From positions 134,117 through 198,116 of the forward strand of contig CAKPKJ010000003.1 of the NCBI GenBank assembly GCA_934167445.1: 64,000 nt of DNA, in the 5' to 3' direction. The notes beneath the pieces were generated by a model. It ran no database searches. It was given only the letters and a program-made list of their open reading frames with translations, and was not told where the DNA came from. Origin of the DNA: an uncultured Clostridia bacterium. Its GTDB lineage: Bacteria; Bacillota; Clostridia; TANB77; CAG-508. Positions 34,521 through 43,257 of the stretch are shown here, piece after piece; position 1 is the first letter of the stretch, and each line of letters starts with the position of its first letter. A program made the position numbers and the translations under genes.

Positions 34521-35471
34521 TAGATATTTCTTTGTTTCGTTTACTAATTTAGTTTTTATTTGTTCTGTGGTTCCTTGTATTTTAGCTCCTGCTGCTCTCG
34601 GATGTCCTCCACCCCCAAACATCAAGCATACATCAGATACATTTACATATTCTCCTGAACGCATAGATACTTTGTACATTTTTTCGTCTTCATCATCTTG
34701 TCTTATAAATATTGAAACTTCTACACCTTCTATGTTTCTACCAATATTAACTAATCCTTCGTGGTCTCCTTCTTCTGCATTTACTTCTTTCAAGTCTTTC
34801 TTAGTAATGTATGAAAATGCTATTTTTCCTTTTTCTAATATTTCTAGTCTATCCATAACTCTTTTTGATAGTTCGAAATTAGCTTTTGTTTTTGTTTGTA
34901 GAGTTCTTTTACATATATCAGGAATGTCTACACCTTTTCTTAGTAATTCTGATGCATATTCAAATGTGTCTGCTGTTGTTGACGGATATTGTAATCCTCC
35001 TGTATCTGTGATTATTCCCGTCATTAAGCAGGTTCCAATTTTTGAATCTATTTCTATATTATAATATGATAGCATACTCAAAACTATTTCTGCGCAAGCT
35101 GGGGCAACAGGATTAACATAATTTATATCTCCATACATATTGTTGCTTCCATGGTGGTCAATTACTATTGTTTTTTTAGCATTTTCAAAGTATTCTCTAT
35201 TATCTAATCTTTTTATTGTTGCACAATCTAGGCTTATTGCTAAATCATATTTTTTAATATCACTTTCTGTTTTTAATGCTTCTATTGCTGGTAAAAAATC
35301 AAATGTTCTCGCATATTTGGTTACGATTACATCTGCTTTCTTTCCAATTTTTTCTAGTCCTAATTTTAATCCTAATAAGCTTCCTATTGCATCTCCATCT
35401 GGTGTTTCATGTGCTAACATAACTATTTTTTCTGCTTCTTGTATTTCTTTTAAAATTTCATCTAATGTCAT
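34515..35471 (-). CDS. nrnA: DHH/DHHA1 phosphoesterase (NrnA-like oligoribonuclease / pAp phosphatase)
   Basis: The 318 aa start with the DHH phosphoesterase core: AHETPDGDAIGSLLGLKLGL (about 19-38), LAISLDCATIKRL, and IVIDHHGSNNMYGDINYVNP (about 107-126) with the DHH triad. The C-terminal DHHA1 domain has SMRSGEYVNVSDVCLMFGGG and HPRAAGA. It degrades 2-5-nt RNAs and pAp. Its start lies 1 bp after the rbfA stop. The last codons YLK and the TGA stop run into the REP-like unit, so the repeat insertion defines the 3' end. Confidence 0.93.
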   Translation of the reverse strand: MTLDEILKEIQEAEKIVMLAHETPDGDAIGSLLGLKLGLEKIGKKADVIVTKYARTFDFLPAIEALKTESDIKKYDLAISLDCATIKRLDNREYFENAKKTIVIDHHGSNNMYGDINYVNPVAPACAEIVLSMLSYYNIEIDSKIGTCLMTGIITDTGGLQYPSTTADTFEYASELLRKGVDIPDICKRTLQTKTKANFELSKRVMDRLEILEKGKIAFSYITKKDLKEVNAEEGDHEGLVNIGRNIEGVEVSIFIRQDDEDEKMYKVSMRSGEYVNVSDVCLMFGGGGHPRAAGAKIQGTTEQIKTKLVNETKKYLK

Positions 35472-35472
35472 A

Positions 35473-35838
35473 TTAATTCTCCTCTTCTTTTTTAGGTAAA
35501 ATTTCCTTTAAAATGCTATCAATTCTGGCTCCATATTCTAAAGAATCGTCTAATTCAAATACAAGTTCTGGAGTGTTACGTAAATTCACCTTTTTAGCTA
35601 ATTCGCTACGTAAAAATCCTGCTGATTTTTTTAGAGCTGCTAAAGTTTGTTTATTATCTTTTGCATTTAAAATGCTTACATAAATTTTAGCATATTTTAA
35701 ATCATTTGTAACTTTTACTTTAGTTACACTAATCATTCCAGTCGCATTTGGATTTTTTAATTTAAAACTAATTATATTGCTCAATTCTTTTCTATATTCT
35801 TCGTTTATTCTCTCTAATCTACTTTGACTTTCTGGCAT
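35473..35838 (-). CDS. rbfA: 30S ribosome-binding factor A
   Basis: The 121 aa start at the ATG (MPESQSRLERINEEYRKELS), which is 10 bases from GGAG; a GTG 3 codons upstream is too close to that site. The KH-like fold shows SNIISFKLKNPNATGMISVT, VTNDLKYAKIYVSIL and FLRSELAKKVNLRNTPELVF. It assists late 16S rRNA maturation and cold adaptation. It sits in the standard infB-rbfA-nrnA order, but here a 123-nt structured element separates it from infB. Confidence 0.95.
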   Translation of the reverse strand: MPESQSRLERINEEYRKELSNIISFKLKNPNATGMISVTKVKVTNDLKYAKIYVSILNAKDNKQTLAALKKSAGFLRSELAKKVNLRNTPELVFELDDSLEYGARIDSILKEILPKKEEEN

Positions 35839-35900
35839 TTTTCTCACTCTCCTCTACATTTATGGCAATGAATCTTTTTATAAAAAGCAACCACAAGTTA

Positions 35901-36023
35901 GTTGAAGAAGAATTAAATTTTGGCAAGGAAAATTTCATTTAAAAGGCAAAGACGCATACGTTTGTATGTAACTAGGTTTTAAATGAAATTTGACGTAGCC
36001 CAAAATTGTAATTATTTTTCAAC
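35901..36023. other. 123-nt structured inverted-repeat element between infB and rbfA
   Basis: The outer arms GTTGAA...AATTA...ATTTTGG pair with CCAAAAT...TAATT...TTCAAC, the middle arms AAATTTCATTTAAAA pair exactly with TTTTAAATGAAATTT, and an inner CATAC-GTTT-GTATG hairpin tops the structure. It fills most of a 182-bp gap in an otherwise compact operon and has no open frame of note. Confidence 0.75.
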
Positions 36024-36029
36024 AAAAAA

Positions 36030-39023
36030 TTATCTTTTTATTTCTTCCATGATATACACTTCTATCATATCGCCTTCTTTGATGTCATTATAGTTTTCAA
36101 TTTGCATTCCACATTCGAATCCTTTTCCAACTTCTTTAACATCATCTTTAAATCTTTTTAATGTTGATAAATGTCCTTCATGTATTACTATGTTATCACG
36201 AATTACCCTTACTCCTGCATTTCTTTCAACTTTTCCAGAAAGTACATAAGCACCAGCAATTGTTCCAACATTAGATATTCTAAATGTTTGTCTTACTTCT
36301 ACATTACCAATAACTTTTTCTTCGTATTTTGGTTCAAGCATTCCTTTCATTGCAGCTTCAACATCTTCAATTGCTTGATATATTACAGAATATTGTTTTA
36401 TTTCAACTTCATCTTTTTCAGCTATTTCTTTTGCTGTATTATCTGGTCTTACATTAAATGCAATTATTATAGCATTTGAAACTTTTGCAAGTGTAACATC
36501 TGATTGGTTTACAGCTCCTGCTGCAGCATGAATTACTTTTACTCTTACTTCTTCATTTTCTAGTTTTTCTAATGCTTGTTTTACAGCTTCTACAGACCCT
36601 TGAACATCTGCTTTAACAATTAGATTTAATACTTTTAATTTTCCTTCTTCCATTTGGCTAAATAAGTTATCTAATGTTATTTTTGTTCCTTGATTTATAG
36701 CTTTTTCTCTTGCTTGATTTTTTCTCTTTTCAATTAAATGTTTTGCAACTTTTTCATTTTTAACTTCATAGAATGTTTCACCAGCTTCTGGTACTTCTGT
36801 TAATCCCATTATTTCTACTGGTGTAGATGGTCCAGCAGCTTTAACTTTTCTACCTTTGTCATCTTTCATTGCTCTAATTCTACCAATAGATGAACCTACA
36901 ACAATTGTATCTCCTACATCCAAAGTTCCTCTTTGTACTAGTACTGTTGCAATTGCACCTTTTCCTTTGTCAAGTCTAGCTTCAATAACAGCACCTTTTG
37001 ATTGTTTATCTGGATTAGCTTTTAATTCTAATACATCAGCTTCTAGCAATACCATTTCTAATAATTGGTCAATATTTTGTCCTGTTTTAGCTGAAATTGG
37101 AACAAATATTGTATCTCCACCCCATTCTTCTGGAACTAATTCATATTTCATTAATTCTTGTTTTACTTTATCTGGGTTGGCATCTGGTAAATCGATTTTG
37201 TTTATTGCTACAATAATTGGTATACCTGCAGATTTTGCGTGATTTATAGCTTCAACAGTTTGAGGCATAACTCCATCATTTGCAGCAACTACTAAAATTG
37301 CTATATCTGTAATTTGAGCTCCTCTAGCACGCATTGCCGTAAATGCTTCATGTCCTGGTGTATCTAAAAATGTTATTAATCTGTCATTTATTTTTACTTG
37401 ATATGCACCTATTGCTTGTGTAATTCCACCTGCTTCTCCTTCAATTACATTTGTTTTTCTTATTGCATCAAGTAATGAAGTTTTACCATGGTCTACGTGT
37501 CCCATTACTACTATTACTGGTGGTCTTGGTTGTAAATCTTCTTCTCTATCTTCAGTTTCATCAAATAATATGTCTTCATCAGTTACTACTGTTTTCTTTT
37601 TAGCTGTAATTCCAAATTCTTGTGCTACTAAATAAGCTGTATCATAATCTACTTCTTGGTTTATTGTAGCCATAATTCCATATCCTAATAGTTTTTTAAT
37701 TACATCTGCTGTTGTCTTTTTCATTTCAGCAGCTAAATCTTTTACAGTAATATTTTCTGGAATTTCAATTTCTGTTAATTTAAATATTTTTTGTTTGTTT
37801 CTATCTTGACCATTTTGAGTTTTTCTCTTTTTACCGCGCCTTCCACGTTCTGTTGTTAAATCGTAATAATCTAACATTCCACCATCTTGATCGTCAAACA
37901 TATTTGACAATTTATTTGTTTGTCTTAATGATTTTAATTTTCCTTCATCAAAATCTCTAGAATTTCCATTATTTCTTCTGTTTTTATTTTTCTTGTTAAT
38001 TTTATTCTCTTCAAAACGATTATTTGCTTTTTGCTTGTCAATATCCCTATTATATTCTCTAACAGGTTCTTTTTCTATGTTTTCTACAGCCATAATATTT
38101 TTTATATTTTTTTCAATTCCTTTTGCATCTAATGGTCGTTTATTGTTGTTGTTAAAATTGTTGTTAAATCTGTTGTTATTGCCATTATTATTTTGACGAT
38201 AATCATTTCTTCCATTTCTATTATATCTATTGTTATCCCTATTATCTCTGTTGTCCCTATTATATCCTTCTCTATTATCATTTCTACGATAATTTGAATT
38301 TTGATTATTGTTTCTATTTTGTTGTCTATTATCCCTGTTATCTCTATTTCTAAAATTATTATTTCTATCTCTGTTAAATTCTCTATTTTCTTGTCTACGC
38401 GTTCCTGTTGATTGTTTAAATGTTGGCTTTACTTGCTCTTTAGGTTGTTGTTCAATTTTTTCCATGTTTTCACTTTTTTCTATTTTTTCTACCTTTTTAT
38501 TTTTTTCTACTTCTTCATTTATTATAACTTTCTCAACTTTTTCTTCTTTTTTAGTATTTTCTTCTTTAACAGTTTCAACTTCCTGTTTCTTTTCTTCCTT
38601 TTTAGATTCTAACCCAAATAATTCGCTTACAGTCATCGGTTTATTTGGTTTGTTTCTATAAACAATGTTATAATCCTTATTTTGTTTTCTTTCTACAAAT
38701 CCTACATTGTTCTTCTTTGACTGTTTTGGTGTATTTTCTTTTTTCTTTATTTGTTCATCTTCTTTTGATATGATTACTTCTCTTCTAATAATAACAGGTG
38801 CTTTTTCTTCTTTTTTATTTTCCATTTTTTTTCGATTTTCTTTTCCTTTTTCTTGTTTTACTTCTTTTTTAGTTAAATTGGTTTCTAATTTTCCTGCTTC
38901 TTCTTCAGTTATAGCACTTAAATGGCTTTTTACATCTATGTTTAGTTTTTTCGCCATTTCTATGACATCTTTACTGGCTAAGTTTAATTTTTTTGCTATT
39001 TCATATATTTTTATCTTACCCAA
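36030..39023 (-). CDS. infB: Translation initiation factor IF-2
   Basis: The most probable start is TTG at 39023 (LGKIKIYEIAKKLNL), preceded by GGGGGTG; an ATG 5 codons upstream has no good site. About 997 aa: an IF2-N domain (about 1-50), then a long Lys/Glu- and Asn/Arg/Asp-rich low-complexity linker (about 55-400, with NRDNRDNRDNNR-type repeats). A second IF2-N part (about 420-480) and the GTPase with GHVDHGKTSLLDAI (G1), DTPGHEAFTAM (G3) and NKIDLPDANPDK (G4) follow, then domains II-IV. It places fMet-tRNA on the 30S subunit. It overlaps the ylxQ stop codon by 8 bases. Confidence 0.96.
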   Translation of the reverse strand: MGKIKIYEIAKKLNLASKDVIEMAKKLNIDVKSHLSAITEEEAGKLETNLTKKEVKQEKGKENRKKMENKKEEKAPVIIRREVIISKEDEQIKKKENTPKQSKKNNVGFVERKQNKDYNIVYRNKPNKPMTVSELFGLESKKEEKKQEVETVKEENTKKEEKVEKVIINEEVEKNKKVEKIEKSENMEKIEQQPKEQVKPTFKQSTGTRRQENREFNRDRNNNFRNRDNRDNRQQNRNNNQNSNYRRNDNREGYNRDNRDNRDNNRYNRNGRNDYRQNNNGNNNRFNNNFNNNNKRPLDAKGIEKNIKNIMAVENIEKEPVREYNRDIDKQKANNRFEENKINKKNKNRRNNGNSRDFDEGKLKSLRQTNKLSNMFDDQDGGMLDYYDLTTERGRRGKKRKTQNGQDRNKQKIFKLTEIEIPENITVKDLAAEMKKTTADVIKKLLGYGIMATINQEVDYDTAYLVAQEFGITAKKKTVVTDEDILFDETEDREEDLQPRPPVIVVMGHVDHGKTSLLDAIRKTNVIEGEAGGITQAIGAYQVKINDRLITFLDTPGHEAFTAMRARGAQITDIAILVVAANDGVMPQTVEAINHAKSAGIPIIVAINKIDLPDANPDKVKQELMKYELVPEEWGGDTIFVPISAKTGQNIDQLLEMVLLEADVLELKANPDKQSKGAVIEARLDKGKGAIATVLVQRGTLDVGDTIVVGSSIGRIRAMKDDKGRKVKAAGPSTPVEIMGLTEVPEAGETFYEVKNEKVAKHLIEKRKNQAREKAINQGTKITLDNLFSQMEEGKLKVLNLIVKADVQGSVEAVKQALEKLENEEVRVKVIHAAAGAVNQSDVTLAKVSNAIIIAFNVRPDNTAKEIAEKDEVEIKQYSVIYQAIEDVEAAMKGMLEPKYEEKVIGNVEVRQTFRISNVGTIAGAYVLSGKVERNAGVRVIRDNIVIHEGHLSTLKRFKDDVKEVGKGFECGMQIENYNDIKEGDMIEVYIMEEIKR

Positions 39024-39336
39024 TAGCTTCACCCCCATTATTTATTTTCTCTATTTCTCTAGATAAATTTATATCTTCTATTCCCAATATAGCTTTATTA
39101 TTTTTTCCAATTGCTTTACTTAATTCTTCAATACTTCCGTGTATAATAATTGGTATATTGCACTGTATTGCCAATTTATTAAATTTATCTTTTGTCCTTT
39201 CAGAAGCATCTTCTGCTATGATAAACAATTTTACTTTTCCTTTTTTAGCTTGTGTTTCTACACTGTCTGCTCCAAATGATATTTTTCTTGCTCGTGCAGA
39301 CAAACCTATTAATCCCAATATTTTCTTATTTGTCAA
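39016..39336 (-). CDS. ylxQ: L7Ae-family RNA-binding protein (YlxQ)
   Basis: The 106 aa follow the L7Ae/L30e pattern: ILGLIGLSARARKISFGADS, GKVKLFIIAEDASERTKDKF and IPIIIHGSIEELSKAIGKNN, with the conserved IAEDAS kink-turn-binding loop. It is a ribosome- or RNase P-associated RNA-binding protein of low-GC Gram-positives. It overlaps ylxR/rnpM by 11 bases and infB by 8, so the three are translationally coupled. Confidence 0.92.
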   Translation of the reverse strand: MTNKKILGLIGLSARARKISFGADSVETQAKKGKVKLFIIAEDASERTKDKFNKLAIQCNIPIIIHGSIEELSKAIGKNNKAILGIEDINLSREIEKINNGGEAIG

Positions 39337-39586
39337 GTATTACACCTCTTAATTTCTCATATATTTCATCTGATATTTTCATATCAAATACTCTTTCTAA
39401 TCTTTTAGTCTTAATTAATTTTTCTAAACATTGAATATCATCACATATGTATGCTCCTCTGCCTGGCATTTTTCCAGTTCTATCAATATTTATTTCATTA
39501 TCTTTGTTTTTAACAATTCTGATAAATTCTTTTTTAGCTTTTTTTTCATTACATCCCATACAGGTTCTTTCAGGTTGCTTTTTCAT
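39326..39586 (-). CDS. rnpM: YlxR/RnpM family protein (DUF448)
   Basis: The 86 aa hold the family signature PERTCMGCNEKKAKKEFIRI (about 4-23) and GRGAYICDD (about 42-50). The YlxR fold binds RNA, and in Bacillus subtilis it is reported to modulate RNase P. It is found between nusA and infB in most Firmicutes, as here. It is followed by an 11-base overlap with ylxQ and preceded by a 38-bp gap after nusA. Confidence 0.93.
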   Translation of the reverse strand: MKKQPERTCMGCNEKKAKKEFIRIVKNKDNEINIDRTGKMPGRGAYICDDIQCLEKLIKTKRLERVFDMKISDEIYEKLRGVILDK

Positions 39587-39624
39587 TATGCTACCTCCTT
39601 TATTGTATGTCCTAAAATATATAT

Positions 39625-40770
39625 TTATTCTGTTTCTTCGCTTTCTTGTTCTTCTACATCTTCTGATTCTTCTTGAGCTTTTGATAATAATTCCCTAAAT
39701 TGTGTTTCAGATTTTATATCTATTTTCCAATCTGTTAGTCTTGCTGCTAATCTTGCATTTTGGCCTGATTTTCCAATTGCTAATGATAATTGGTCATCTG
39801 GTACAATTACTTGTGCAAATTTATTTTCTGGTTTTATATCTACTGCAAGAATTTGTGCAGGTAATAAACTTGCCGCGATATATATAGATGGGTCTTCATT
39901 CCATTCTATTACATCTATTTTTTCTCCATTTAATTCATTTATAACATTTTGAATTCTTACACCTTTTTGCCCAACACAAGAACCAACTGGATCTATATTA
40001 GGGTCTGGTGAATATACAGCAACTTTGCTTCTATATCCTGGGTCTCTTGAAACACTTTTTATCTCAATTACACCTTCATAAATTTCTGGTATTTCAAATT
40101 CTAATAATTTTCTAACAAAATCAGGGTGACTTCTTGACACTATAACTTGAGGAGCTCCCTTTTGTCCTTTTTCTACTTTTACTATATATCCTTTTATTTT
40201 ATCGTTTACTCTGTAAGTTTCAGTAGGTATTTGTTCTTTTTTAGGCATTACTCCTTCTAATTTTCCTAAATCCATTACAACAATATTTCCGTCAGCTTTT
40301 TGAATTAGTCCTGAGACTATTTCACCTTTTCTTTCTTCAAATTCATTATATACAATTTCTCTTTCTGCTTCTCTTAATTTTTGTATAATTACTTGTTTAG
40401 CAGTTTGGGCAGCAATTCTTCCAAAATCTCTTGGTACAATCTCAATATTAATTTCATCATCTAAATTATAATCTGGATTTATTTTTTGAGCTTCTTTTAG
40501 TTCTATTTCTGTTTCAGGGTCTTCTACTTTTTCTACAACTTTTTTTATTGCATATAAATGTGTTGCACCTGTTTGTCTATCCATTTCTACTTTTACATTT
40601 TCTAATGAATCAAAATTTCTTTTGTATGCTGTTACTAACGCTGTTTCGATTGCTTCTAGTAGATATTCTTTATCCATTCCTTTTTCTTTTTCTAATTCTT
40701 CTAATGCTAATATTAATTCTTTGTTGTCAATTGCTGGTGCCTTTTCTTGACTTTTAGCTTGTTTTTTCAT
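39625..40770 (-). CDS. nusA: Transcription termination/antitermination factor NusA
   Basis: The 381 aa comprise an N-terminal RNA-polymerase-binding domain (about 14-135, LEELEKEKGMDKEYLLEAIE), an S1 domain (about 145-210, GEIVSGLIQKADGNIVVMDL) and two KH domains. The first KH has SRDPGYRSKVAVYSPDPNID and GSCVGQKGVRIQNVINEL; the second has VPDDQLSLAIGKSGQNARLA. A short acidic tail ends it. It lacks the C-terminal acidic repeats of proteobacterial NusA, as usual for Firmicutes. It lies 15 bp after rimP in the nusA-infB operon. Confidence 0.96.
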   Translation of the reverse strand: MKKQAKSQEKAPAIDNKELILALEELEKEKGMDKEYLLEAIETALVTAYKRNFDSLENVKVEMDRQTGATHLYAIKKVVEKVEDPETEIELKEAQKINPDYNLDDEINIEIVPRDFGRIAAQTAKQVIIQKLREAEREIVYNEFEERKGEIVSGLIQKADGNIVVMDLGKLEGVMPKKEQIPTETYRVNDKIKGYIVKVEKGQKGAPQVIVSRSHPDFVRKLLEFEIPEIYEGVIEIKSVSRDPGYRSKVAVYSPDPNIDPVGSCVGQKGVRIQNVINELNGEKIDVIEWNEDPSIYIAASLLPAQILAVDIKPENKFAQVIVPDDQLSLAIGKSGQNARLAARLTDWKIDIKSETQFRELLSKAQEESEDVEEQESEETE

Positions 40771-40785
40771 TTTAAAATCCTCCCT

Positions 40786-41244
40786 TTACCAATTATAAAC
40801 TGTTTTTATTTGTGCTATATTTTTGCGTTCTATTGTTATTTCCTTTTCTTGCATTTCAACTGTTAATGTTTCTGGGGTGAAACTTTTTAATGTTCCTATA
40901 TATTCTTTTTGACCATTTTCGTCTTTTCTGAATAATTTCACATTTATTTCTACTCCTATGTTTTGTTCTAAATGCTTGTCTTTTCTAAGTACTCTTTCTA
41001 TTCCTGGTGATGATACTTCCAAAAAATATGATTCTTTAATACAGTTTGCTTCATCTAACAAATCATTTATTCCATCATTTACTTTTTCGCAATCATTAAG
41101 GTCTATTCCTTCTGGTTTATCTATAAAAATTCTTAAAAAGTAATTTTTTCCTTCTTTAGAGTATTCTACATCATATAGTTCATAACCTAATTCTTTTACT
41201 TTTTCTTTTATGATTTTTTCTACATTATCCTCTATTTTTGACAA
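40786..41244 (-). CDS. rimP: Ribosome maturation factor RimP
   Basis: The best start is TTG at 41244 (LSKIEDNVEKIIKEKVKELG), with AAAGGGGTG about 8 bases upstream. This gives 152 aa, the family's usual length; a start at 41271 would begin inside the leader hairpin. The N-terminal alpha/beta domain shows YELYDVEYSKEGKNYFLRIF, IDKPEGIDLNDCEKV and LEVSSPGIERVLRKDKHLEQ. The C-terminal SH3-like domain is about 95-152. It is needed for 30S assembly and is first in the rimP-nusA-infB operon. Confidence 0.95.
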   Translation of the reverse strand: MSKIEDNVEKIIKEKVKELGYELYDVEYSKEGKNYFLRIFIDKPEGIDLNDCEKVNDGINDLLDEANCIKESYFLEVSSPGIERVLRKDKHLEQNIGVEINVKLFRKDENGQKEYIGTLKSFTPETLTVEMQEKEITIERKNIAQIKTVYNW

Positions 41245-41269
41245 AATATTACACCCCTTTATACCAATC

Positions 41270-41294
41270 AAGAGTGGGATTTGTTCCCACTCTT
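41270..41294. promoter_or_regulatory. Leader hairpin upstream of rimP
   Basis: A perfect 10-bp stem AAGAGTGGGA / TCCCACTCTT with a 5-base loop lies between the promoter and the rimP ribosome site. On the minus strand it has no U-tract, so it is probably a leader structure rather than a terminator. Confidence 0.6.
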
Positions 41295-41321
41295 TCTGTT
41301 ATTACTTAAGTTACATTTATT

Positions 41322-41350
41322 ATTATACCCAATTTCTAGCACAATTGCAA
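41322..41350 (-). promoter_or_regulatory. SigmaA-type promoter of the rimP-nusA-infB operon
   Basis: TTGCAA (41350-41345), a 17-base spacer and TATAAT (41327-41322) lie on the minus strand. The start point would be near 41315, just upstream of the leader hairpin. Confidence 0.75.
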
Positions 41351-41375
41351 GCATTTTAGCTATTTTTTCTAAATT

Positions 41376-42746
41376 TTACATTTTTGAATGATTTTTTGCT
41401 CCGTCCCCAAAATCATTTTTGCTTATGAATGATGTATCATAATTATTGTTTACAAAGTCTTTGTTATTTAGTATTTTCAAAATAAATTCTTTATTGGTTG
41501 TAACTCCTTCTATTACTAATTCTGAAAGACAGCTTTTTAGTTTTTCAATACTTTCATTTCTATTTTTGCCATGTACTATTATTTTTGCTATCATTGAGTC
41601 ATATGTTGGTGGTATTTTATATCCTGTATATACAGCTGTATCTACTCTTACTCCATTTCCTCCTGGTAAATGTAAATCTGTTATAGTACCTGGACAAGGC
41701 ATAAAATTTTTGTTAGGATCTTCGCTATTTATCCTAGCTTCCATACTATGTCCTGAGAAAGTAATATCTTTTTGTTTATATTCTAATTGTTCCTTGCTTG
41801 CTATTTTAAGTTGTTCTTTTATTATATCTATTCCTGTTACTTCTTCTGTAATAGGGTGTTCTACTTGTACTCTTGTATTCATTTCCATAAAATAGAAGTC
41901 TTTATTTTTATCCACCAAAAATTCTATCGTTCCAGCATTGCTATATCCTATTTCTTTTACAGCCTTTACTGCAACCTCTCCCATTTTCTTTCTTGTTTTT
42001 TCATCTATTGCAAGTGATGGTGTTTCTTCCAAAACTTTTTGATTTCGCCTTTGTATTGAACAATCTCTTTCGCCTAAGTGAACACAGTTACCATGTTCAT
42101 CTGCTAATATTTGTATTTCTACATGTCTTGGATTTTCTATAAATTTTTCTAAATATACACTATCATCATTAAAGGAAACTTTCGCTTCTTGTTTTACCAA
42201 ATCATATTCTTTTTCTAGTTCTTCTGGTGTGAATGCTACACGTATTCCACGTCCACCTCCACCACTTGACGCTTTTAACATTACAGGATATTTAATTTTT
42301 TCTGCTATACTTATTGCTTGTTCTTTAGAATATATTAGTCCGTCTGAGCCTGGAACAACTGGAACTCCTGCTCTTTTCATTGTTTCTTTTGCTTTTGATT
42401 TATTTCCTAATAATTCTATTAATTTATAATTAGGTCCAATAAATTTAATTCCCATTTCTTCACAAATTTTTGCAAATTGTGAATTTTCAGATAAAAATCC
42501 ATAACCCGGATGAATGCTATCTGCCCCTGTTAAGCACGCAGCCTCTAGTATAGCCTTCATATTTAAATAGCTTTTTTTTGATGGAGCTGCACCTATGCAA
42601 ACTGCTTCATCAGCCAAACTTACGTGTAAAGCGGTTCTATCAGCTTCTGAGTATACAGCAACTGTTTTTATATTCATTTCTTTACAGGCTCTAATAATTC
42701 TAACAGCAATTTCTCCTCTGTTTGCTATCAATACTTTTTTTAACAT
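41376..42746 (-). CDS. accC: Acetyl-CoA carboxylase biotin carboxylase subunit
   Basis: The 456 aa are an ATP-grasp carboxylase: KVLIANRGEIAVRIIRACKE, DEAVCIGAAPSKKSYLN, the glycine-rich loop KASSGGGGRGIRVAF (about 158-172), YLEKFIENPRHVEIQILAD, RDCSIQRRNQKVLEE and FMEMNTRVQVEHPITEEVTG (about 286-305). It carboxylates biotin on AccB in fatty-acid synthesis. The normal end is at about ...DTSFISK; the last 12-13 residues (NDFGDGAKNHSKM) and the stop are encoded by a REP-like repeat. No accD or accA follows; rimP comes next. Confidence 0.96.
   Translation of the reverse strand: MLKKVLIANRGEIAVRIIRACKEMNIKTVAVYSEADRTALHVSLADEAVCIGAAPSKKSYLNMKAILEAACLTGADSIHPGYGFLSENSQFAKICEEMGIKFIGPNYKLIELLGNKSKAKETMKRAGVPVVPGSDGLIYSKEQAISIAEKIKYPVMLKASSGGGGRGIRVAFTPEELEKEYDLVKQEAKVSFNDDSVYLEKFIENPRHVEIQILADEHGNCVHLGERDCSIQRRNQKVLEETPSLAIDEKTRKKMGEVAVKAVKEIGYSNAGTIEFLVDKNKDFYFMEMNTRVQVEHPITEEVTGIDIIKEQLKIASKEQLEYKQKDITFSGHSMEARINSEDPNKNFMPCPGTITDLHLPGGNGVRVDTAVYTGYKIPPTYDSMIAKIIVHGKNRNESIEKLKSCLSELVIEGVTTNKEFILKILNNKDFVNNNYDTSFISKNDFGDGAKNHSKM
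41387..41418 (-). repeat. REP-like palindromic unit E inside the 3' end of accC
   Basis: A single unit with the same GGGGACGGAGC core as units A and B. On the minus strand it is read in frame as the C-terminal codons of accC (N-D-F-G-D-G-A-K-N-H). Confidence 0.8.
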
Positions 42747-42768
42747 TAAAATACTGCTCCTTTCTTAC

Positions 42769-43191
42769 TTATACAACAGCAAAAGTTAACTCACCTTTAG
42801 CTACTACTTTATTATCTACCGTTGCAACTGCTTGACCAATTCCTATAGGTCCTTTTCTTTTTATTATTTTAACTTCCAATTTTAAGGTATCTCCAGGAAC
42901 TACAGTCTTTTTAAATCTCATTTTATCAATTCCGCCAAATAGCGCATTTTTACCTTTATTTTCTTCCATTGAAAGTATTGCCACTGCACCAGTTTGAGCT
43001 AACGATTCTACTATTAACACTCCTGGCATTATTGGGTTACCTGGAAAATGACCTTTAAAATAATACTCGTCTTTGTCAACATATTTGTATGCTATAGCAC
43101 TATCTCCGGGGATGTATTCTTCCACTTTATCTATCATTAAAAAGGGTTCTCTTTGAGGGATTATTTTTTTTATTTCTTCTTTATTTAACAT
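42769..43191 (-). CDS. fabZ: 3-hydroxyacyl-ACP dehydratase
   Basis: The 140-aa hot-dog-fold protein has IIPQREPFLMIDKVEEYIPG, the catalytic His in YYFKGHFPGNPIMPGVLIVE (about 43-62) and the Glu six turns later in ESLAQTGAVAIL. It dehydrates 3-hydroxyacyl-ACP in chain elongation. It lies between accB and accC, as in the usual Clostridia order. The length is normal. Confidence 0.96.
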   Translation of the reverse strand: MLNKEEIKKIIPQREPFLMIDKVEEYIPGDSAIAYKYVDKDEYYFKGHFPGNPIMPGVLIVESLAQTGAVAILSMEENKGKNALFGGIDKMRFKKTVVPGDTLKLEVKIIKRKGPIGIGQAVATVDNKVVAKGELTFAVV

Positions 43192-43257
43192 CTTTTTTAC
43201 TCATACAATACAAATTATTGTACAAATTTCTCCTTTCATTGTTTATTATTTATAAAT

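Noticed and set aside
38100..38400. Repetitive DNA in infB as a mobile element
   Set aside because: It encodes the low-complexity Asn/Arg/Asp linker in frame with the rest of IF-2.
41270..41294. Hairpin as terminator of accC
   Set aside because: On the minus strand it is followed by TGATTGG, not a U-tract, and it lies downstream of the rimP promoter.
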